From assembly GCA_003149935.1 (NCBI GenBank), contig QAMH01000006.1:252153-316152 (forward strand): DNA of 64,000 nt. Direction: 5' to 3'. This DNA is from Coriobacteriia bacterium. GTDB taxonomy: Bacteria > Actinomycetota > Coriobacteriia > Coriobacteriales > QAMH01. The notes beneath the pieces are model-generated. The model saw only the letters and a list, made by a program, of their open reading frames with translations. It ran no database searches and was not told where the DNA came from. Shown in pieces: positions 7,258 to 16,021 of the stretch. Positions within the stretch are counted from its first letter, which is position 1; each line of letters starts with the position of its first letter. The position numbers and the translations under genes were made by a program.

Positions 7258-10020
7258 ATGTCCGTAAACGGCATAACCAACGTCATGACGCCAACTGTGC
7301 AGTGCGACGCATCCGGCGACATGGGAGATGTCACCTTCGGCTGCGAGTGGAAGACCACGTACAACGGCCAGGAGGCTTTCAAGTTCATGGACTGCGTCTT
7401 CTTCCTGAACGGGCAGCAGACGTTTTCCGATGCAGGCCAGGGCGACATGGATTCGGACACCTTCAAGGTCGCCCGCCGCACCTTCTACCCGCTCACCGAA
7501 TGGAAAATCAACACGGTGGACGTGCGCATACACGGCGTCTACGACGGGCCTGGGCGCTGGGGCGACTTCATGCCGTCGCCCACGCTCGAAATCCAGCGAC
7601 CAAAGCCGCCCGAAATCGAGATTTCGATAGTGACCGAGGACGGGGAGAAGTGCGTCAAGGTCGAGGTGACGCCCGACGAGGGCGACGCCTACCGGGAGGT
7701 GCTGTTCACCCGCATCGAGATAAGGGTGCCGACGAAGAACGGCACGAGCGTCGTGAACGGGCTAATCAAGCCCGGCGATGACGTGCCGTATGTTTGGAAA
7801 ACCCCGATGGCGTCCATCGAGGGCGCGCTTGCCTACGGCGGTTCGCGCAAGCTGGTCGTAACGGCCTACTCGCAGGGCATAGCCGGTGACGGCGACCCAA
7901 ACGAGGTCGAGCGCGTCTTCGCCTACCCGAACGTCCCCGTCATCAGCAACGTGGGCATCACGAACGACCTGATATCCGTCATTTGCGACTCGAAGTGGAG
8001 CGCGGGCAATCCCGTTGACACCATCGAGCTGCAGATAGCCAGGGAGGAGAAGACCTACGAGGAGGTCTGCGCGAATCCCGGTGCGTGCGACTGGGAAACC
8101 GTGAAGGAGGTCGGCGGCTTCTCTACCGTCATCTGGGACACCATCCAGGACGCCAAGGACGGGCTTGAGCGAGGCATGCGGGTCTTCTACCGACTCAAGT
8201 CGAGCTACGACGGCAAGACGCGCTACTCCAACCCGTACTGGGTCAGGCAGCTCTACACGCCGAAGATGACCGTGACGCTCGGCAGCGCGAACATACTCTC
8301 CGCGATCAGCGGAAACGACGGCACATCCGTGCGCGTCGATGTCGAGTGGTCGAGCGAGACGATAAGCAACGTCGAGCAGGACAAGCTCAAGGAGCTCTTG
8401 CTTTCCACGGAACTGTCCTGGGACAAGAACGAGTACGCCTGGCAATCGACCAAAGACCCGGAGCGGTTCCGATTCGATTGGGAGGACAGCCCGAAGAACC
8501 CATTAGCCACGCTCGCCCATTCCGGCCGCGTCTACATAAGCGACCTTGAGGAGGGCGTGCCGGTCTACATCAAGGCCCGCAGGATGCAGAAGCTCGGTGA
8601 CGAGGAGACGCCGGGAAAGTACTCGAACGCGGTCATGGCGACGCCGGTTTCAGCCCCCGCCTGGGTCAACCTCGACGTGCCCTCGCACGTCGCGAAGGGC
8701 GATGCCATCCCCTGCATGTGGACCATCGGCACCGAGGCCGAGCAGAGCGGCTGGAACATCAGCTGCGTCGCAAACCCCGAGTCCATACCGGGGTGGGCGA
8801 CCATGACCGAGGCCCAGCGCAAGGCGGCGCTCGACAAGAGGGCCGTGGGCATCGCCGACGGCACCGACGCGGGCGGCTACTGCGTGCTCTCGGCAGACGC
8901 TTTTCCGAAAGGGGCGGCGCACCTCATGCTCAAGTGCTCGGCAACCACGGGCGGTCTGTACACCGACTCCGAATACGAGAGCGTGACCATCGCCCAGGCA
9001 CCGACTTGCGCCATCACCACGGGCGCAGAGGTGACCGCACTGCCGTTCACCGTGCATCCCGTGGCATCTACCGGCTCCACCGTCGCGGTGACCGTCATCT
9101 CGCGCGGCATCACCTACGCGACGCCGACCGGATACGAGCGCCAGTTCGCCGGTGACGTAGTTTGGTCGGGCGTGGTTGCGGCGGGTTTCGATGCCGTCAT
9201 ACGCGACGCGGCCCTCATAGACGGATGCTCCTACGAGATAAGGGCCATGGCGACGAATCGCGACACCGGCCTGCGTTCAGATGAGGTCATGAAGGTCGTG
9301 ACCGTCAACCTCGCGAGGAGCGCCGGGTACCCCGGTGCGACGCTGACCTGCGATGACGAGGAGAAGAGCGTAACGATAGCGCCGAGCGCACCTGAAGGAG
9401 CCGCAGACGGCGACGTTTGCGACGTGTACCGCGTCACGCCGTCGGGCGCCGCGCTCATAGCATCCGGCGTCGAGTTCGGCTCGACCGTGCGCGACCGCTT
9501 CGCGCCCTACACGTGCGAGTCCGAGAGCGCGGAGACCGCGTACCGCATCGCGACGAGGACGACCGACGGCGACTGCGCGTGGATGGACTTCCCATGCGAG
9601 CTGCACGGCGAGGGCACGCGGCTTGACTGGGATGACAAGCATGTCTGGCTTGACTTCAACTTGTCAATCGAGGATGAGCGCTCCAAGGCGTTCGAGGTAC
9701 GCGAGCACATGGACGGCTCGGTAGCGGGCTTCTGGGAGTACGCTGTCGAGCGCAAGCTGAGCATCAGGGCCGAGGTCGTGCGCTTCGAGGACGCCGAGAC
9801 GAAGCGGCTGCTGAACGAGATGGGCGAGTATCCGGGCGCGGTGTTCGTGCGCACCGGGGCGGGCCATGCCCTCGACGCAAACATCGACCTCAAGAACATG
9901 GGCGAGGACTGCGACGGCGGCACCGTCACCGTCAAGCTCGGCGGACGCGTCATAGACCTGACCGCCGCGCACATGTGCGGTGCCGGTGACATAACCGCAC
10001 CTGCCGAAGAGGGGGCGTGA
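7258..10020 (+). CDS. large phage tail protein, beta-rich (distal tail/minor tail)
   Basis: A 920-aa protein between tape measure and baseplate-hub-like genes, starting three bases after the tape measure stop. It is beta-rich throughout. Several segments of about 90-100 residues, for example with 'KRVFYRLKSSYDGKTRYSNPY'-like and PVYIKARRMQ strands, resemble fibronectin type III or related immunoglobulin-like domains. It probably forms part of the tail tip. No enzymatic motif was seen. The exact family was not recognised; a distal tail protein with added adhesion domains is the likeliest reading. Confidence 0.6.
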   Translation: MSVNGITNVMTPTVQCDASGDMGDVTFGCEWKTTYNGQEAFKFMDCVFFLNGQQTFSDAGQGDMDSDTFKVARRTFYPLTEWKINTVDVRIHGVYDGPGRWGDFMPSPTLEIQRPKPPEIEISIVTEDGEKCVKVEVTPDEGDAYREVLFTRIEIRVPTKNGTSVVNGLIKPGDDVPYVWKTPMASIEGALAYGGSRKLVVTAYSQGIAGDGDPNEVERVFAYPNVPVISNVGITNDLISVICDSKWSAGNPVDTIELQIAREEKTYEEVCANPGACDWETVKEVGGFSTVIWDTIQDAKDGLERGMRVFYRLKSSYDGKTRYSNPYWVRQLYTPKMTVTLGSANILSAISGNDGTSVRVDVEWSSETISNVEQDKLKELLLSTELSWDKNEYAWQSTKDPERFRFDWEDSPKNPLATLAHSGRVYISDLEEGVPVYIKARRMQKLGDEETPGKYSNAVMATPVSAPAWVNLDVPSHVAKGDAIPCMWTIGTEAEQSGWNISCVANPESIPGWATMTEAQRKAALDKRAVGIADGTDAGGYCVLSADAFPKGAAHLMLKCSATTGGLYTDSEYESVTIAQAPTCAITTGAEVTALPFTVHPVASTGSTVAVTVISRGITYATPTGYERQFAGDVVWSGVVAAGFDAVIRDAALIDGCSYEIRAMATNRDTGLRSDEVMKVVTVNLARSAGYPGATLTCDDEEKSVTIAPSAPEGAADGDVCDVYRVTPSGAALIASGVEFGSTVRDRFAPYTCESESAETAYRIATRTTDGDCAWMDFPCELHGEGTRLDWDDKHVWLDFNLSIEDERSKAFEVREHMDGSVAGFWEYAVERKLSIRAEVVRFEDAETKRLLNEMGEYPGAVFVRTGAGHALDANIDLKNMGEDCDGGTVTVKLGGRVIDLTAAHMCGAGDITAPAEEGA

Positions 10021-11036
10021 TGGGGTACGAGACCGGATACGCGTCCATGTGGCGCGTGAGGAGAATCGACCCGGACACGTGGACTCCGATTGGCGTGCTC
10101 GACGGCGTTGACTCCGTGACGGTACAGAGGGCCGTGAACGACGGCAGCTCACCGCTGCTCGAATCGGGCAGCATGGAGGTCTCGGGCGATGTCGAGGAGG
10201 GGTACTACCGCATCGAGATGCGTCCCTCGCTCGGCGAGATGGTCACCGTCGCCACCCTGCTGTTCTGCCCGGATGGGCGCAAGTGGTCTCATCGCGCGTG
10301 GGGCGGCAAGGCGTCGGGAAGGAGCGTGCTCGCCCCGGCTTCCGTTCGCATGTGCAGGTCGGGCCAGCAGGCGCCCATGGGCGTCGATGGAGCCGAATGG
10401 TGCGCGAACAGGCTGCGAGAGGTCATCAAGGCACCGGTTGTGGTCGAGGGTAGCTTCAGGCTCGGCGAGTTCATGAGCTTCGAAAGCTCAGATAGCGTGC
10501 TCGACGCCGTGTGGAGCGTGCTCAAGGCCGTAGGCTGGTGCATCCAGATAGCCGGTGACGGCACAGTGACGCTGCGCGAGCTGCCGACCGAACCGGACCT
10601 CGTCATCTGCGCCGAGAACCTGGGGCTGCTCATGCCGGAGTTCGAGTCGTCGTTGCCAATCGAGTCCGTACCCAACTCGCTGACCGTCTACAAGGACGGC
10701 AGGCACGAGACGTGGACTAACGAAGACCCCTCATCGCCAACATCAGTGCCGAGCAGGAACGACATGGTCATCGAGGCGAAGTCAGAGGAAGACCCGACGC
10801 GCAAGGAGGGGGAGAGCCTGTTGCAATACGCCAAGCGCAGGCTCGAAGAGCTCGCAGACGTATACGAGACCATCGACGTCGAGCGCGAGTGGGCAGACGG
10901 AGTCCATCCCTACTCCATCGTGCGCTCCAACATGCCGGAGAGCGGCGTAACTGGCGATTTCCGCGTCATGAGCCAGAAGCTCAAGTGCGGTGCCGGAATC
11001 AAGGTGAGCGAGACGTGGGGAAGGAGGGCGTCATGA
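10020..11036 (+). CDS. phage baseplate hub / tail-associated protein
   Basis: A 338-aa protein, starting at ATG 10020 that overlaps the previous TGA. Its place between the large tail protein and the fibre matches the gp27-like hub or Tal N-terminal protein of siphoviruses. Segments consistent with this are the N-terminal strands (YASMWRVRRIDPDTWTPIG), a central helix 'SSDSVLDAVWSVLKAVGWC' and a C-terminal region with 'GESLLQYAKRRLEELADVYE'. It lacks a lysozyme or peptidase domain. Identification is by order and general pattern only. Confidence 0.55.
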   Translation: MGYETGYASMWRVRRIDPDTWTPIGVLDGVDSVTVQRAVNDGSSPLLESGSMEVSGDVEEGYYRIEMRPSLGEMVTVATLLFCPDGRKWSHRAWGGKASGRSVLAPASVRMCRSGQQAPMGVDGAEWCANRLREVIKAPVVVEGSFRLGEFMSFESSDSVLDAVWSVLKAVGWCIQIAGDGTVTLRELPTEPDLVICAENLGLLMPEFESSLPIESVPNSLTVYKDGRHETWTNEDPSSPTSVPSRNDMVIEAKSEEDPTRKEGESLLQYAKRRLEELADVYETIDVEREWADGVHPYSIVRSNMPESGVTGDFRVMSQKLKCGAGIKVSETWGRRAS

Positions 11037-13774
11037 CCGAGCTGAGCAACGCGGTGGGGCGCGAGCTCGTCGAGTCCATCTCGTCGCTCGTCAAGCCAGA
11101 ATCGAACGGCGAGACCAGGCGCGGCAACGTGACGCGCGTTGACCCCGACGGCAGGACGTGGGTGCGCATCGATGGAAACGATTTCGACACCTGCTGCGTT
11201 CGCAGCTCGGTCGCCTGCAAGCCAGGTGACTCGGTATCGGTGTCCCTGCGCAACAACCGCGCCACCATCGAGGGCAACTACACGTCCCCCGCAACCGACG
11301 ACTCGAAGGCCGAGGAGGCCATCCGCACGGGAAGCTCCGCGCAGCAGACCGCAGACATGGCCCACGAGCTCGCGACCAACGCCATCGCCGACGCGCAGGC
11401 CACGAGGGACGCGGCCGAGCGCGCCGAGGCAGACGCGCAGAAGGCCGCAGATGCCGCAGACAGCGCGAAGGAAAGCGCGAAGAGCGCGGCCGCGAGCGCC
11501 AAGAGCGCGGCGGGCAGCGCGGAGAAAGCCAAGGTCTCTGCCAAGTCTACCGAGAAGTCCGCGCTCGACGCGAACTGGGCGGCGAACGGCGCGCTCAACT
11601 CGCTCGGAACCGTGCAGGACGTGATGGGCACGCTCGAATGGCTCAACGCCAACTCAATCAAGACGCCCGCCGTGCCGGAGAAGACGACCGACACCGAGGT
11701 GAACCCCGGCCACGTCTACTACGTAAAGGAAGAGGACGGCACGTTCTCGAAGGTTGACGAGCCGACGGCGGACGGGCTTGCCGACTACTACTCCATCAAG
11801 CCGGGAACGGCCTACTTCGTCCTCGACCAGCAGACCAACCTCTACGAGCCCGTGGAGTTCCCCGACTTCGCCGACATCGCGAGCTACTACGTCGTGGACA
11901 AGCAGTCCACCATGGCGAACTTCGTCCAGAGCCACCTCACGCTCACCAACGGCGAGAAGGGCGGCCTGTACATCACGAAGCAGATGCCCTACGAGAAGGG
12001 CTCGGACGGCTCGGTTACGGTCAACGAGCTGTGGGAGGTCGGCGACGAGTACGAATTCGACGACGGCAGGCGACCGCTCACCGAGGACGACGCGGACATA
12101 GTGGGCAGGCCGAAGAACCCGCAGGCCGCTGGCTACATCAAGCTCGCCACAACGGGCGTCGAGATATACGACCTGTTCGGCAACAAGGTCGCCACGTACG
12201 GGCCGACGACGACGATCGGCGGCCCCGGCGGGCAGACGACGATCGAGAGCGACGTGCTTGCCGTCGGCAAGTTCCACACCAAGATGGTCGATGGCGTCGC
12301 TCAGGTGGTGTTCGACAACGTGTTCAGCGCGGGAACGGGCGAGGACGGCAAGTCGTTCCTGCGATTCTCGGACGGGGCCGGAAACGACCTCTTCACCGTT
12401 GACTCCACCGGGAAGGCGCACTTCGCCAAGCCGGTGCCGATACCGAGCGGTGGCACGGACGCGACCAACGAGGGCGATGCGGCTGACAACCTCATGGTGC
12501 AGTCCATCGGTGCCGGCATGGAGATACCCGCCGGCACGGACTTTAACACGTTGACTACGCCGGGAAACTACGTCTGCGGTTACAGTAGTCGTGTTTCGGG
12601 ATTCGCGAACAAGCCTGCGCCGCTGACGAACGCCTTCCGCCTCACCGTGTTCAAGGTGCTTGGCAACACGGAGCACAACGCGAACGAAGGGCATAGGGGC
12701 CAGCTCATCATGGACTGGACGAGCGGGCGCGAGTACTACCGCGTGTACAACGCATCCTCAGGCTTGTGGGGTTCGTGGAGAACGAAGCGCCAGGATACCG
12801 ACGTTATCGACGTGCCGCATGGCGGGCATGGCGGCACCACCGTCATCCAGGCCAGGGACAACCTCAAGCTGAACGCCATCAGGTACACCACCACGGAATA
12901 CAGCGCGGGATACATCAAGGTCAAAGTAAACAGCAAGACGAGCTGGATGCTCGCGTTCGACGTGAGCCTGTACCAAAGCTACAAGAACTACGTCATCCGC
13001 ATATCGGGATACAACTACTCGACCACCGGCACATGGTATGCACCAGCGGCCACCATGGTTTCGGCAAGCGAGAACGAGGCGGTGACCGTATACTTTGGCC
13101 ACGACTCGGCGAACGACCTGTGGGTCGCGTTTCCGGCTGGCCAGTACACCGGCGTCGAGATAAGCGCCGTGACGAACGGCTACACCAACGTGCTCTCCAC
13201 GTTCGCCCTCCAGGACCTGTTCACCATCTCGCGCGTAACGTCGCTTTCTGGCACGACTGACAGGACGATCGCCGTGAGGCGACCGGTGTACCGTGGTGAG
13301 GCCCTGGCGATCTCCGAGTACGGCACCGGCGCGAACACTGCCGCAGGAGCCTACAAGAACATCACGGGGCAGACGAAGGACTTCGACACTAACAACACCG
13401 CAGACACCTGGGTTCCGGTGTTCGCGAGCGGCAAGGTACAGCACCGGGAGATATCGACTTGGTTCAACAGCGTCTACTGGAACGACTTTTGGCAAGCACT
13501 CACGAGCGTGGCCTCGTCAGGCCAGTCCGTCCACGTGGTGAGGCACTGCAACGTGGTTACGATTCGCGGCGACAACATACTCATCGCGACTGGCAGCGAC
13601 AAAGCAGACATGCCCATTTGCAACATACCTGCTGGGTACCGTCCTCCATGCACGGTCGATTGCATTGCGAACAACGGCAAACTCTGGCTCGACTCGAACG
13701 GGAATCTAACTGTCGCAGGGTCGAACAGGGATGGCAGGCGCGTCTACTTCAACGTCACGTACGCAATAGCGTAA
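11033..13774 (+). CDS. phage tail fibre / receptor-binding protein
   Basis: A 913-aa protein overlapping the hub gene by four bases (ATGA). Residues about 1-85 form a small beta domain (NVTRVDPDGRTWVRIDG and SVSVSLRNNRATIEGNY, like an OB-fold). Residues about 90-185 are Ala/Ser/Lys/Glu-rich and predict a trimeric coiled coil. The rest is beta-rich with Gly-rich turns and a pattern of fibre C-termini that contact the host. No chaperone gene is visible, though the 93-aa protein downstream could play that role. It is the most likely host-range determinant in this prophage. Confidence 0.75.
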   Translation: MTELSNAVGRELVESISSLVKPESNGETRRGNVTRVDPDGRTWVRIDGNDFDTCCVRSSVACKPGDSVSVSLRNNRATIEGNYTSPATDDSKAEEAIRTGSSAQQTADMAHELATNAIADAQATRDAAERAEADAQKAADAADSAKESAKSAAASAKSAAGSAEKAKVSAKSTEKSALDANWAANGALNSLGTVQDVMGTLEWLNANSIKTPAVPEKTTDTEVNPGHVYYVKEEDGTFSKVDEPTADGLADYYSIKPGTAYFVLDQQTNLYEPVEFPDFADIASYYVVDKQSTMANFVQSHLTLTNGEKGGLYITKQMPYEKGSDGSVTVNELWEVGDEYEFDDGRRPLTEDDADIVGRPKNPQAAGYIKLATTGVEIYDLFGNKVATYGPTTTIGGPGGQTTIESDVLAVGKFHTKMVDGVAQVVFDNVFSAGTGEDGKSFLRFSDGAGNDLFTVDSTGKAHFAKPVPIPSGGTDATNEGDAADNLMVQSIGAGMEIPAGTDFNTLTTPGNYVCGYSSRVSGFANKPAPLTNAFRLTVFKVLGNTEHNANEGHRGQLIMDWTSGREYYRVYNASSGLWGSWRTKRQDTDVIDVPHGGHGGTTVIQARDNLKLNAIRYTTTEYSAGYIKVKVNSKTSWMLAFDVSLYQSYKNYVIRISGYNYSTTGTWYAPAATMVSASENEAVTVYFGHDSANDLWVAFPAGQYTGVEISAVTNGYTNVLSTFALQDLFTISRVTSLSGTTDRTIAVRRPVYRGEALAISEYGTGANTAAGAYKNITGQTKDFDTNNTADTWVPVFASGKVQHREISTWFNSVYWNDFWQALTSVASSGQSVHVVRHCNVVTIRGDNILIATGSDKADMPICNIPAGYRPPCTVDCIANNGKLWLDSNGNLTVAGSNRDGRRVYFNVTYAIA

Positions 13775-13783
13775 GGAGGACCA

Positions 13784-14065
13784 ATGGCACTGGAAATCGA
13801 AAAGAGGAGCAACGGCGGCGTGCTGGTCAGCTACCACCGCATCATGCAGCTCGACATCGAGACGAACGTTGGTGTGAGCGCCTGGGTGAGAAGCTACGTG
13901 GACGCATCCGAGCGCCAGCGCGAGCTTGATGGCGGCGACGGCATCTACCACGAGGACGTGCGCTACTCGACCGAGGGCATGGAATCCGCCCCGCTCACCG
14001 TCGAGGAGGCCTACGCCTGGCTCAAGACAGAGCGCCCCGAGTTCGCCGACGCGGAGGACTGCTGA
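13784..14065 (+). CDS. small phage protein of unknown function after the fibre gene
   Basis: A 93-aa acidic protein with a good AGGAGG site. Residues 1-45 are beta-like (MALEIEKRSNGGVLVSYHRI) and the rest helical, ending with VEEAYAWLKTERPEFADAED. I do not recognise a family. Its position directly after the fibre and before the lysis genes suggests a fibre assembly factor or a minor tip protein. It overlaps the next gene by one base (TGATG). Confidence 0.6.
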   Translation: MALEIEKRSNGGVLVSYHRIMQLDIETNVGVSAWVRSYVDASERQRELDGGDGIYHEDVRYSTEGMESAPLTVEEAYAWLKTERPEFADAEDC

Positions 14066-14376
14066 TGGACGTGACGCAGATACTCACAACGCTCTCCATC
14101 TCGGCGCTCACGGCGCTTGCAGGGTTCCTCGCGGGCCTGCTGACCAAGTTCACGAAGCGCGAGAAGGCCCGCATCATCATCGAGAAGGCATCGGCAAGGG
14201 CGCACGTCAAAGCGGCGTACCAAAAGTACGTCGTGGAAAAGCACAAGCTCACGATAGCTGCCTACGACGAGCTGCTTGAGGAGTACGAGGCGTACAGGCT
14301 TCTCGGCGGCAACGGAACCGCCAAGGCATACATGGAAGAGATCATGGAACTAAGGCCATATCTCGTGACCGATTAG
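14065..14376 (+). CDS. one-span membrane protein of the lysis region
   Basis: A 103-aa protein with one predicted N-terminal membrane segment (residues about 8-28, ISALTALAGFLAGLLTKF) followed by a basic, helical cytoplasmic-type domain with many Lys and Glu. It sits directly before the SPP1-type holin and amidase genes. It could be a second holin, an anti-holin or a membrane-tethered lysis regulator; the sequence does not discriminate. No signal peptidase site is apparent. Confidence 0.55.
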   Translation: MDVTQILTTLSISALTALAGFLAGLLTKFTKREKARIIIEKASARAHVKAAYQKYVVEKHKLTIAAYDELLEEYEAYRLLGGNGTAKAYMEEIMELRPYLVTD

Positions 14377-14387
14377 GAGGAACCATC

Positions 14388-14672
14388 ATGCAGGAGAAGG
14401 AAACCGAGGTCGTCATCGAGGCCACCGGCACCGAGGAGGTCATCGACGCGACCGCAGAGCGGGCAAAGGCGATCGCCGCCATCGTCATCACGGCCGTCGC
14501 CAACGTGCTCAACGTCATCGGCTACGCCGTTGACGCCGAGCCGTTCGTGGTCGCGGCCACCAGCGTCATCAGCGCGGCGTCAATCGTGTGGGCCTGGTGG
14601 CGCAACAACAACGTCACCACCGCCGCGATGGTGGGAGATGCGGTGACCAGCGACATCAAGCGGGGTGAATAG
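14388..14672 (+). CDS. phage holin, SPP1 type
   Basis: A 94-aa protein with one or two membrane spans (residues about 27-68: AIAAIVITAVANVLNVIG and VVAATSVISAASIVWAWW) and the signature WAWWRNNN-x(2)-TAAM shared by SPP1-type holins (Phage_holin family). It would form pores in the membrane and release the endolysin. AGGAGG lies seven bases before ATG 14388. The endolysin starts two bases after its stop. Confidence 0.85.
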   Translation: MQEKETEVVIEATGTEEVIDATAERAKAIAAIVITAVANVLNVIGYAVDAEPFVVAATSVISAASIVWAWWRNNNVTTAAMVGDAVTSDIKRGE

Positions 14673-14673
14673 T

Positions 14674-15624
14674 ATGCCGCTCTACGTCATCGCCGGACAC
14701 GGCGCAGGTGACTCCGGCGCGTGCGGATGCGGCTACCAGGAGGCCGAGCGCGTGCGTGCCCTTGCAGCGCGCACGGGAGAGCTGGGCGGCGGCGATGTCG
14801 TCGTGCTCGACATGTCGCGCAACTGGTTCGCAGACCGTGGCATCCTCGGCCTCGACCTGCCGCCCGGAAGCCAGATAGTCGAGCTTCACATGGACTCGGG
14901 GCCACGCGGTGCCAAGGGGGGTCATGTCATCGTCAAGCCCGGAAAGCAGCCGGACGGCTACGATCTGGCGCTCGCCGCGCTTCTGTCGGGCATGTTCCCC
15001 GGTCGAGCAGAGTCCATCAGGGGGCAATCGCTCGCTAACGCGACCAGGGCCGCGCAGAAGGGCTACGGCTACCGGTTGCTCGAATGCGGCTTCATAACCG
15101 ACGAGCTCGACGTGGGCACCTTCAACTCGCACATCGACCAGCTCGCGCTTGGCATCATGGCCGCGTTCGGCATCGTGCCGGGTGCTCCGACGAAGGGATA
15201 CGACTTGATACGAATCGAGATACCGTGCGGCACCTACCCGGTGTACCGCGCATATCGCGCCGACACAGACGACCATTTCCTGACCGCATCCAAGGCCGAG
15301 TACGACAACCTGCCAGCCGAGTACTCGCGCGAGGGCGTGGCGTTTATGGGAGCGGACAGCGGGGCAATCGTGTACCGCCTCTACAACCCGAACGCGGAGC
15401 AGCACATGTTCACGACCGACTACGACGAGGCCGAGTCGCTGGTCAAGGACGGGTGGCGGACAGAGACCGTCACCTTCGCGAGCGCACGCGAGGGAACGCC
15501 GGTGCTTCGCCTCTACAACCCGAATTCCGGCAGCCACCACTGGACTACCGACCCTGCCGAGCGCGACATGCTCGTTGACGCGAGATGGCGCGAGGAGGAC
15601 GCGGACTGGTATGCGGCTGGCTGA
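14674..15624 (+). CDS. endolysin, N-acetylmuramoyl-L-alanine amidase with three C-terminal repeats
   Basis: A 316-aa protein. Residues 1-170 are an Amidase_3-type zinc hydrolase cutting the amide bond between N-acetylmuramate and L-alanine in peptidoglycan. Visible metal ligands are His9 (AGHGAGDSG), Glu23 (YQEAERV) and His72 (VELHMDSG), and Glu137 (LLECGFITD) is the catalytic acid. Residues about 186-312 hold three units of about 40 residues with the pattern YRLYNP...H..TTD..E...L...GW, matching the DUF5648-type repeats used for wall binding. ATG 14674 is preferred over GTG 14665 because GGGGTG spaces correctly. There is no signal peptide, so release depends on the holin. Confidence 0.85.
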   Translation: MPLYVIAGHGAGDSGACGCGYQEAERVRALAARTGELGGGDVVVLDMSRNWFADRGILGLDLPPGSQIVELHMDSGPRGAKGGHVIVKPGKQPDGYDLALAALLSGMFPGRAESIRGQSLANATRAAQKGYGYRLLECGFITDELDVGTFNSHIDQLALGIMAAFGIVPGAPTKGYDLIRIEIPCGTYPVYRAYRADTDDHFLTASKAEYDNLPAEYSREGVAFMGADSGAIVYRLYNPNAEQHMFTTDYDEAESLVKDGWRTETVTFASAREGTPVLRLYNPNSGSHHWTTDPAERDMLVDARWREEDADWYAAG

Positions 15625-15694
15625 TTGGGTCGCCGGGTGGCTCATGCCGTGGCGCGGGCTGACGTGCTAAACCGTCCTAAACCGTGGACAATGA

Positions 15695-15739
15695 CCGGGG
15701 GCATCTCTCCATTGCGGAGGGGTGTCCCCGGCTTTTTTT
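15695..15739 (+). terminator. strong intrinsic terminator at the end of the phage late operon
   Basis: CCGGGG (15695-15700) pairs with CCCCGG (15726-15731) and the stem extends inward to about 16 bp with G-U pairs, closing on a small loop around 15711-15715. Seven T follow at 15733-15739. It ends the endolysin transcript. Confidence 0.85.
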
Positions 15740-15820
15740 GTTGTGACCAAGATACTTCTCGGCATCGTCACCCGCTCGCGATGCAGCCGAATGCACGAAG
15801 CTAATGCAAAATGTCGAATC

Positions 15821-15840
15821 TGAGCGAACTTGAGCGAACC
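15821..15840. repeat. direct repeat TGAGCGAAC, two adjacent copies
   Basis: TGAGCGAAC occurs at 15821-15829 and again at 15831-15839, a ten-base period. It lies 64 bases left of the tRNA fragment, in the place of integrase arm-type sites. A related TTGAGCGA occurs at bases 3-10 of the window but is probably chance. Confidence 0.5.
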
Positions 15841-15903
15841 GAAAAGCGCAGCTCAGCGATATGATTTGAGAATCCGCAGGTAGGCAAAATGCCAAAGAGG
15901 TTG

Positions 15904-15948
15904 CTGGCAGTCATGAGGTCAGGGGTTCGAACCCCCTTATCTCCACCA
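15904..15948 (+). other. prophage attachment site (attR), 3' half of tRNA-Ala(GGC)
   Basis: The sequence reads as the 3' part of a tRNA: anticodon loop CTGGCAG (15904-15910) with anticodon GGC, anticodon stem 3' strand TCATG, variable loop AGGTC, T-arm AGGGG/TTCGAAC/CCCCT (15921-15937), acceptor 3' strand TATCTCC, discriminator A and encoded CCA (15946-15948). The anticodon stem partner would be CATGA, but 15899-15903 is GGTTG, and no acceptor 5' strand (GGAGATA) lies upstream, so this is not a functional tRNA. It is what remains on the host side after integration into tRNA-Ala; the restored tRNA should lie at the far left end of the prophage. Confidence 0.8.
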
Positions 15949-15957
15949 AAATTATCA

Positions 15958-15978
15958 GGGGCCATCCGGCCCCTTTTT
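15958..15978 (+). terminator. intrinsic terminator of the original tRNA-Ala gene
   Basis: GGGGCC (15958-15963) pairs with GGCCCC (15968-15973) around the loop ATCC, followed by five T. It stands ten bases after the encoded CCA, so it belonged to the host tRNA gene before integration. Confidence 0.8.
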
Positions 15979-16021
15979 CTTTGCCCATTTGTACGTTGAC
16001 AATCCTTCGAGCAGGAATCTA

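Noticed and set aside
13600..13774. A template or variable repeat of a diversity-generating retroelement at the fibre 3' end
   Set aside because: No reverse transcriptase gene and no near-identical second copy of the fibre 3' end appear in the window.
15860..15948. A functional tRNA-Ala gene at the phage-host junction
   Set aside because: The acceptor 5' strand and the 5' strand of the anticodon stem are missing, so only the 3' half is present.
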